Assembly: GCA_050942875.1 (NCBI GenBank)
Contig: JBMNOD010000038.1
Span: forward strand, 1-28,620
Direction of reading: 5' to 3'
Length of the DNA: 28,620 bases
DNA from: JAAZAI01 sp050942875
Lineage (GTDB): Bacteria > Verrucomicrobiota > Kiritimatiellia > RFP12 > UBA3636
The notes below the pieces were generated by a model, which saw only the letters and a list, made by a program, of their open reading frames with translations, made no database searches and was not told the DNA's origin. Each line of letters starts with the position of its first letter. Positions within the stretch are counted from its first letter, which is position 1. Below are positions 21,400-28,620 of the stretch, piece by piece. The translations under genes were made by a program, and so were the position numbers.

Positions 21400-24300
21400 T
21401 CACTCATCTTCTCGGCTATGTCGCTGCCGCGAAGCGACTTGGCGCTTCAATGCCGCTTGCAGATAGTGCTCGGCCGAAATCCAGGCGTCGTTCGTGCCCG
21501 TGGCATAGGCCATCTGGAGCGCGCGACCCGCGCCGGGCGCGGAAAAATCCACCTGGAATTCGAGGCCGAACGGCTCCGACGGAACACTCTCGAAACCAAG
21601 CGCCTTCCACGGAATGAGCGCCTCGATGGCATAGCCGCTCGCCGTCAGCACACGCGAAATGCGCACGCCCGCCGCGTTTGACGCGGGGAGATTCGCCGCG
21701 CGCGTCCGGTACGCCAGGAACACCTGCGCGGCGGGGCGCTTGCCGCCCAGCCCGGGGTCGGTGAAGACTTCGACGGCATCGCATTCGTACAATTGATCGC
21801 GCTCGGCCACGATCGGCCGTCCGCCTTTGTCGACGCGCGCGAAAACGGCAAGGCCTTCATCCGTCGCGACAGCCCAAAAATCGGCCGCCTCATCATGGAG
21901 ACGCTTGCCGCCCACGACATGCGAGCCGAAGGAATGCCACTCGGGCACCTTCGATTCGTCCATCGCAAGCGCAAACGCGTTTTTCCAGAAGGGTTCGTCC
22001 GGCACGCCGTCGGCCACGAGCCGGACACCAGGCACATGCGGGATTTCCACGTTGCGGGTGACGGGCGCCTGCGGCTTCGGCAGAGAGGCCGCGACATCGT
22101 CCCTCACCACGTCGGCGGCGTTTTTGACGACCAGGAAGATCTCGGCGATGCGGCCCACCGAGACATGGTCCATCAGCGGCCCCACGCAAGTGAAGTCGAT
22201 GCGCGTGATGTCGCCGAGGTGCGGCGTCTCGGGCAACGCCTTGGCGGCTTCCGGATTGGCCTTGGCGTATTCGCGGTCGACGATGAAATCGGAAGGCGTG
22301 AAAAGGACGTCGCTCCAGGCATCGTTCTCGAACATCGAATTGATGTTTTTAGCCGTCGTGTATTTTCCGCCATCGGCGAGCGAGAGGGCGAGGAACGTGT
22401 CGCGCGGCAGCGTGCCATCGCCCCTGAACTTGATGCCGAACGCCGACACCGCGTCGCGCGGCAATCCCCCCGGCGACTGAAGCGGCATCCAGAGACCGCC
22501 CGACCATCCCGTCGTCACCTTGCCGAATTGCGCCTCGACGACGGAGCCAGCATCGCTGTCATTCGTGCGCGTCAGTTTGATGTTCCCGTAGGAGCCGACA
22601 AACGGCTGCGAGGGTTCGATCCGCGCAAGCGTCAGGCGCATGTCGCCGGCGGCGGTGGCGGCGGCCTGCGTCGCAGCGGCGCGCGTCGTCGGCGACGACG
22701 GCGGGAGGATCTCCGCCAGCGGGACGAGCCTGGGCTTGGGATGCGCGACCGCCGCAGGCTCGGAGCCGGGCCATGCAGACGCCGGCGGCGACTCGGGCGC
22801 GGCGATGCCGCCGTCGGCGATTTCATACCAGATGGTGCGCCAACGCGGCGACAGATCGAACCCCAACATCCCGCCCGACACATTGGATTCCACCTTGCCG
22901 AGGCGACGCCCCGCCTGATCAAGCGCGTACACCGACTTCGTCTCCGGATCCGCCAATCCGAGCACGACCGTGCCGCGCAACGCCTCGACGAGGCAGGGCC
23001 CCTTGCCGACGTTGCTGATGCGCACCGCGCCGTCCGGATCCGCGGCATACTGCTGCCCGGTGTTTTGCATGCGCCCCGCTGCCACGAGCAACAGGCGGCG
23101 CGAAACGAAGATGGGCCTGCCATCCGCGCTGGTGACGAGGATGTTGCCATAGGGCGCTTCGACTTTGCAGGCGAAGTTGTCGGCCTTGTTTTCCGCGCGC
23201 CAGCCGGGGAAGCCCGAGAAGCCCTGCGTGCGGGGGGTGTTGATGTCGAGCGTGCCGTGAGCCCAGTCCACGCGCAGCTCGCGCGTGTCGCTGCTGTAGA
23301 ACGTGCCATCCACCGTGTTGTCCGCCACATCGACGCCCCACCGCTTGGCGGCTTCGAGATACAGGCGGTACAGCCAGCGGATGTCGCCCGCCTTCTTTGC
23401 GAAGGCGCGGCCGTTCGGCAGCACGAGAAACTTGTCGTCAAGCCAGCCCATCGTGTACTGGCCATCGGCGCTGCGCCCGATCGGCTGCGCGCCGGTCGGC
23501 AGGGAATCAAGGCGAACGGCCCCCTCGTATTGATCGTAGCCGAGGCTGCGCGGCGTCGTGTACGGCCACGCCACCTCGAACGACACAGGGGTGCCGAGCG
23601 TTTCCACGACGACGCCCGGACGCGCCAGGCGCGCCGGGACGCCAATGTCGCGGCTCTTGTGGTAGCGATCGTTGTACGGATTGTCGCCGACGAGCACGGC
23701 GTGGCGCGCCTTCGAATAATCGCCGCTTGCGCTGCGCCCCGTCATGAAGACGACATCGGCGTCGCCGTCATAGGCCTTGTCGAAGAAGCGGCACTGCACA
23801 TCATGCATCAACGGCAGGAAAAGCGCGGCATTGCCAATCGTGCCATTGCCGCCGCTGATGCCGAGCGCGTGCAGGTTCTGTTCGTGCACGTCTTCGTCGG
23901 AGCAGCCGATTTCGACGGAGTGGCGCGCCTTTTTGAAATCGCCGCGGATGAACAGCGCCGCGCACATCCGGTTGACGGCCATCCAGGGAATGTCGTGCGC
24001 CGAGCTGTAGGTCATTGAAATGCGATTGAGGTAATGCTTCCAGTCGAAAAGCAAATCGTGATCCGGCATCTTCACGCCCGCCCATCGGTACAGATAGCCG
24101 AAGTGCAGGCTCTGGTCGATGCCCTGCCACGCCGTGGCGGCGGCGACGGCGATGTTGGCGTCGGCGCGGTAGATCGGCGAGCCCGCCGCCCATTCGCCGT
24201 TGATCGACGGCATGCCGGGGAGTTTGATGCGCGGGATGTTCGAGAACCAGTTCTTCGTCTTCACATCGACGCCATCGACCGTCGATCCAGAGCTGTCGGG

Positions 24301-25542
24301 CCGCGCATGCCATGCCGTGAGCGGACGCGTGTAGAGGTGCGCCCCGACCGTCCCCGTCACGGAAAGAGATTTCAGGTCGATGGCGCCACGCAGCTCGTGC
24401 GAACCGATCACGAGCCCCTTGAAGCCCAGGTTGCGCAGGTGCCTTTCCGCCTCGCCGAAGAAGCCGGACGCCGTTTCCGCGAGATGCGCGTAATAGTCGT
24501 TGACACGCGCCGCGCCGCGCGTCTTGGAGCGGTACGGGCGATCCCAGTCCAGCAGGGGCGTCAGCCTGGGGCGGAAGACGTTGCCCTTTGCGGGATCTTC
24601 GCCCGCAAAGAGTCCGCGTGTGCCGCTTCCGTCCGTCCATGCCGCATCAAGCTTTTCGCGCGAACCGTATTTGGCAAGCAGCCAGGCGTTCCACTCGGCG
24701 TCGTACCACCTGTGGACGCCATCGGAGACTTTGAAGCTCCAATCCCAGAACGGGCCGTTCTCATTGATGATTTCGATCGTGGCGACGGCCGGCTCCTCGC
24801 CCCAGGCGCGCCCCGTGTACGGGTTTCGGTGATCGAGGATTTCCGTGGCGGAACGCTTCCACAAATCGACGACCGCTGGGTGCGGGAAAAGTCCCTTCCA
24901 GCCAAACAGCTCGGTTGATTTTGCGAGATTGCGCATGTCCGGGAACGCCTCGAAGACGCCCTCCCCCTCGATGATGGCACGGTAGTCCACGAGGTCAAGA
25001 TAGAGGTAGACGCCGCGCTTGATCAGTTCGGCGGCGAAAAAGTCGAGCCGATCCATGTCCACGGGGTCGAGCTTGACGTTGCTGGCCGGCTTGTTCTGCA
25101 TGATGCCAATCCCGCGCCAATGGATGTCGTTGTGATGGAAACGAACGAGGTTGTAACCCCGCGACGCAATGGCGTCGGCCAGTTTCACGACCTCCTCGCG
25201 CTTCTCCGGGAACGTGCCGCCGTAGATCGTCGTGGTGCCCCAAAAACGCGCCGGCGTGCCGTCGGCGAACTGCATCGAGCCATCGGGCATCGCCTTCACG
25301 GGGCCATGCTTTCCGGCGGGCCCGTCAAACAGCCACGCATCCGCGCGCACGACCGAGCCCGTCGCAAACAACGGATACGGCTCCATGCGCCACTCCACCA
25401 GGTCGGCGGGATCCGCTGGCGCCGCGATCGGCGGCGCGGCGGGGAACATCTGCGCCTGCGCAATGGAAACGACGGAGGCCACAACGACAGCCTGCGCACA
25501 TGCCGTCGCGCGCCAGCCCTGGAAAATCGTTCTCGTTTTCAT
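21400..25542 (-). CDS. large secreted glycoside hydrolase, clan GH-A-like, with C-terminal CBM9-like domain
   Basis: A 1380-residue exported enzyme. The signal peptide ends near AQA/QMF (about residue 31). A TIM-barrel region (about 85-560) begins FWGTTTIYGG, then LADAIASRGYNLVRFHHND; ATIEIINENG carries the probable acid/base E261 and SINGEWAAG the probable nucleophile E450, as in clan GH-A hydrolases. Residues about 560-900 form an additional beta-rich region, then a Pro/Ala linker (about 920-970), a jelly-roll-like stretch (about 975-1145), and a C-terminal CBM9-like domain (about 1165-1365; DGVPDEPFW, YECDAVEVFTDPG, YAIEALIPWKALG). CBM9 domains bind sugar chain ends. The exact GH family is not clear to me, so the substrate is unknown. 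Shine-Dalgarno is weak. An inverted repeat at 25581-25620 lies 38 bases upstream. Confidence 0.8.
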   Translation of the reverse strand: MKTRTIFQGWRATACAQAVVVASVVSIAQAQMFPAAPPIAAPADPADLVEWRMEPYPLFATGSVVRADAWLFDGPAGKHGPVKAMPDGSMQFADGTPARFWGTTTIYGGTFPEKREEVVKLADAIASRGYNLVRFHHNDIHWRGIGIMQNKPASNVKLDPVDMDRLDFFAAELIKRGVYLYLDLVDYRAIIEGEGVFEAFPDMRNLAKSTELFGWKGLFPHPAVVDLWKRSATEILDHRNPYTGRAWGEEPAVATIEIINENGPFWDWSFKVSDGVHRWYDAEWNAWLLAKYGSREKLDAAWTDGSGTRGLFAGEDPAKGNVFRPRLTPLLDWDRPYRSKTRGAARVNDYYAHLAETASGFFGEAERHLRNLGFKGLVIGSHELRGAIDLKSLSVTGTVGAHLYTRPLTAWHARPDSSGSTVDGVDVKTKNWFSNIPRIKLPGMPSINGEWAAGSPIYRADANIAVAAATAWQGIDQSLHFGYLYRWAGVKMPDHDLLFDWKHYLNRISMTYSSAHDIPWMAVNRMCAALFIRGDFKKARHSVEIGCSDEDVHEQNLHALGISGGNGTIGNAALFLPLMHDVQCRFFDKAYDGDADVVFMTGRSASGDYSKARHAVLVGDNPYNDRYHKSRDIGVPARLARPGVVVETLGTPVSFEVAWPYTTPRSLGYDQYEGAVRLDSLPTGAQPIGRSADGQYTMGWLDDKFLVLPNGRAFAKKAGDIRWLYRLYLEAAKRWGVDVADNTVDGTFYSSDTRELRVDWAHGTLDINTPRTQGFSGFPGWRAENKADNFACKVEAPYGNILVTSADGRPIFVSRRLLLVAAGRMQNTGQQYAADPDGAVRISNVGKGPCLVEALRGTVVLGLADPETKSVYALDQAGRRLGKVESNVSGGMLGFDLSPRWRTIWYEIADGGIAAPESPPASAWPGSEPAAVAHPKPRLVPLAEILPPSSPTTRAAATQAAATAAGDMRLTLARIEPSQPFVGSYGNIKLTRTNDSDAGSVVEAQFGKVTTGWSGGLWMPLQSPGGLPRDAVSAFGIKFRGDGTLPRDTFLALSLADGGKYTTAKNINSMFENDAWSDVLFTPSDFIVDREYAKANPEAAKALPETPHLGDITRIDFTCVGPLMDHVSVGRIAEIFLVVKNAADVVRDDVAASLPKPQAPVTRNVEIPHVPGVRLVADGVPDEPFWKNAFALAMDESKVPEWHSFGSHVVGGKRLHDEAADFWAVATDEGLAVFARVDKGGRPIVAERDQLYECDAVEVFTDPGLGGKRPAAQVFLAYRTRAANLPASNAAGVRISRVLTASGYAIEALIPWKALGFESVPSEPFGLEFQVDFSAPGAGRALQMAYATGTNDAWISAEHYLQAALKRQVASRQRHSREDE

Positions 25543-25580
25543 TCGTTTGCCATGCCCCTGGGCGGTCGGTCCAAAACGTA

Positions 25581-25620
25581 GTTTTAGTTACGACACTGCT
25601 TTTCGTTTCGCAACTAAAAC
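25581..25620. promoter_or_regulatory. 12-bp-arm inverted repeat upstream of the large GH, candidate operator
   Basis: GTTTTAGTTACG (25581-25592) and CGCAACTAAAAC (25609-25620) are complementary except for one position, separated by 16 bases. It lies between a perfect TTGACA (minus strand, 25645-25640) and the start codon at 25542; the matching -10 (TGTTTT, 18-bp spacer) overlaps the right arm but is weak. Position and symmetry suit a repressor site. Confidence 0.5.
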
Positions 25621-25653
25621 ACTGCGTCCGCACAGCGACTGTCAAATCCTTGG

Positions 25654-25683
25654 ATCGGCCAGTCGCTCCAGCGACTGGCCGAT
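25654..25683 (-). terminator. long hairpin just after the stop of the Pro/Gly-Tyr-rich protein gene
   Basis: ATCGGCCAGTCGCT, two bases, then its exact complement AGCGACTGGCCGAT. The stem of 14 bp begins five bases after the stop codon at 25688. On the minus strand CCAAGG follows, not a U-run. Probably a terminator or 3' protecting hairpin. Confidence 0.55.
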
Positions 25684-25687
25684 TTCC

Positions 25688-26461
25688 CTACTTCACAATC
25701 ACCCGATAGGTGCCGCGGCCATTGTCGCTGATGCGGAAGCCGGTGACCATGCGTTTGCCGCCAAGGTCGATCGTGTGGAGCTGGCCCGGCGCAAGACGGA
25801 CAGCCTGCGGCAACGCCTTCTTTTCAGGACGGACAACAACGGTGTTGATCGAGACCGTGCCCGAGACAAGTTCGAGATAACAATGGGAGATCTCTCGATT
25901 GACTGCGATTTCCTTCGCGCCACCGCCGGCGGCAAGCTCGCCTACAACGACTGCGCCCTTGGGCAAGCGGGCCCGGGGAGGCTGCTTCACCTCATCGCGA
26001 AATGTGACGACATCGCGTCGACCGCCATGACCGGAGTAGCCGCCATGACCGGAGCCTCTGGCGTAACCGTCGGCATAGCCCTCGGCATAGGCGTTGGCAT
26101 AGCCGGCAGGTCTCGGGTTGCGATGCACAACACGCGGAGGCTCCGGACGGCGCCGAGGTGGATTCGCACGACGCTTCAAAGGCGCGGCGCCCGGCGCTCG
26201 TTGCACATCGCCCACCGGCGGGGGCGGAGGCGGCGGCGCCAAACGAGACCCCTGCCCTGGCTGACGCGTCGGCGGACGGTTCACGTTGCCCGGCTGTCGC
26301 TGCGGGCGGGGTGGCGGCCCCTGCTGCGTACCGCGCACAGGCTGTTGCGGTTGTTTCGATGGCGGGATGACGTTCCATTGCGCCGAGGCGTTCAAGCCCG
26401 CCACCATCCATGCGGCCAGGCATGCGGCCACGAGAAAATTGACTCTTGTTTTCGTTTTCAT
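25688..26461 (-). CDS. secreted Pro-rich / Gly-Tyr-rich protein of unknown function
   Basis: A 257-residue exported protein. The signal peptide (MKTKTRVNFLVAACLAAWMVAG..., cleavage after ASA, residue 27) is followed by about 90 residues rich in Pro, Gln and Arg, including a run of seven prolines, then a Gly/Tyr-rich segment (YANAYAEGYADGYARG) and GGYSGHGG. The last 90 residues look folded and beta-rich (REISHCYLELVSGTVSINTV, LHTIDLGGKRMVTGFRISDNG, ending TYRVIVK), vaguely like a small beta-sandwich of the DUF2541 type, but I do not assign it. Start supported by GGAGG four bases before the ATG. The neighbours are ftsH upstream (152 bases) and a strong hairpin directly after the stop. An envelope or surface-coating role is conceivable, without direct evidence. 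Confidence 0.7.
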   Translation of the reverse strand: MKTKTRVNFLVAACLAAWMVAGLNASAQWNVIPPSKQPQQPVRGTQQGPPPRPQRQPGNVNRPPTRQPGQGSRLAPPPPPPPVGDVQRAPGAAPLKRRANPPRRRPEPPRVVHRNPRPAGYANAYAEGYADGYARGSGHGGYSGHGGRRDVVTFRDEVKQPPRARLPKGAVVVGELAAGGGAKEIAVNREISHCYLELVSGTVSINTVVVRPEKKALPQAVRLAPGQLHTIDLGGKRMVTGFRISDNGRGTYRVIVK

Positions 26462-26613
26462 GTTTCCTCCAAATCCGCCCCGGCCGAGAATTCGGTCGAT
26501 GTGGGCCGTTCATTAGACGTCTGAAAGTGAATGAATATTCAAGGCACGGCGTAGGGGGCGAAGGTTTTGCCGCGCAACTGTCGAACAAGTTTTTCGTTGC
26601 AGTGGCAGTGTCT

Positions 26614-28620
<2,007 letters not shown>

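Noticed and set aside
21793..24018. 741-codon open frame on the + strand across the large glycoside hydrolase
   Set aside because: Shadow of a gene with signal peptide, catalytic motifs and CBM9-like domain; no ribosome binding site or recognisable domain.

Overview
The window is GC-rich DNA (roughly 60-65% by eye) from a Gram-negative, polysaccharide-degrading bacterium. It encodes LPS-type glycosyltransfer, an AsmA-like envelope transport operon, secreted glycoside hydrolases, and a secreted protein with autotransporter-associated beta-strand repeats. The mix of L-fucose isomerase, Gfo/Idh/MocA, ROK and SIS sugar genes, and intergenic repeats of the GAGGAG...CCCCAGACCCC kind suggests the PVC superphylum (Kiritimatiellota, Lentisphaerota or Verrucomicrobiota). 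This placement is an inference from gene content, not a phylogenetic result.

Layout, left to right. (1) 1-415: start of a XylR-like sugar-responsive regulator, cut by the window edge. (2) 479-1896: a REP-associated tyrosine transposase (RAYT) gene bracketed by two direct copies of a short GGGACAGACC-type motif. (3) 1948-3144: nagA on the + strand, with a promoter so close to its ATG that the mRNA would be almost leaderless. (4) 6812-3149 (- strand): an operon equivalent to Escherichia coli ydbH-ynbE-ydbL, predicted to bridge inner and outer membrane for phospholipid transport. Its YdbH carries an internal tandem duplication. (5) 11773-7065 (- strand): heptosyltransferase-like GT9, a SIS-domain sugar-phosphate protein, a 2-hydroxyacid dehydrogenase, tRNA-Lys(UUU) and a ROK-family protein. 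(6) 15178-12026 (- strand): a Gfo/Idh/MocA oxidoreductase and L-fucose isomerase, each with its own recognisable promoter and a repeat that looks like an operator.

(7) 15592-17170: an accessory patch. It holds an AAA_14/DUF4143 ATPase, a 53-bp nested palindrome at its 5' side, and two gene remnants on the opposite strand: the C-terminal end of a second DUF4143 protein and the first residues of a TIR-domain protein. (8) 25542-17118 (- strand): a secreted carbohydrate-degradation block. It holds a 1380-residue clan GH-A-like glycoside hydrolase with a C-terminal CBM9-like domain, a beta-strand-repeat protein, and a GH16 enzyme whose stop codon follows the last gene by only 10 nt. (9) 26461-25688: a secreted Pro-rich/Gly-Tyr-rich protein of unknown function. 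(10) 28620-26614: FtsH, missing its first codons at the window edge.

Taken together, the genes describe a cell that releases sugars from complex glycans outside the cytoplasm (GH16, the large GH) and handles fucose-like and amino-sugar products inside (FucI, NagA, SIS, ROK, Gfo/Idh, 2-hydroxyacid dehydrogenase), alongside envelope maintenance genes (YdbH operon, GT9, FtsH). No intact defence system, CRISPR array, prophage or rRNA was seen. The strongest leads are the nested palindrome with DUF4143/TIR remnants, the modified ydbH operon, the large glycoside hydrolase with its adjacent inverted repeat, and the long U-tract-less hairpins placed at or just after stop codons.
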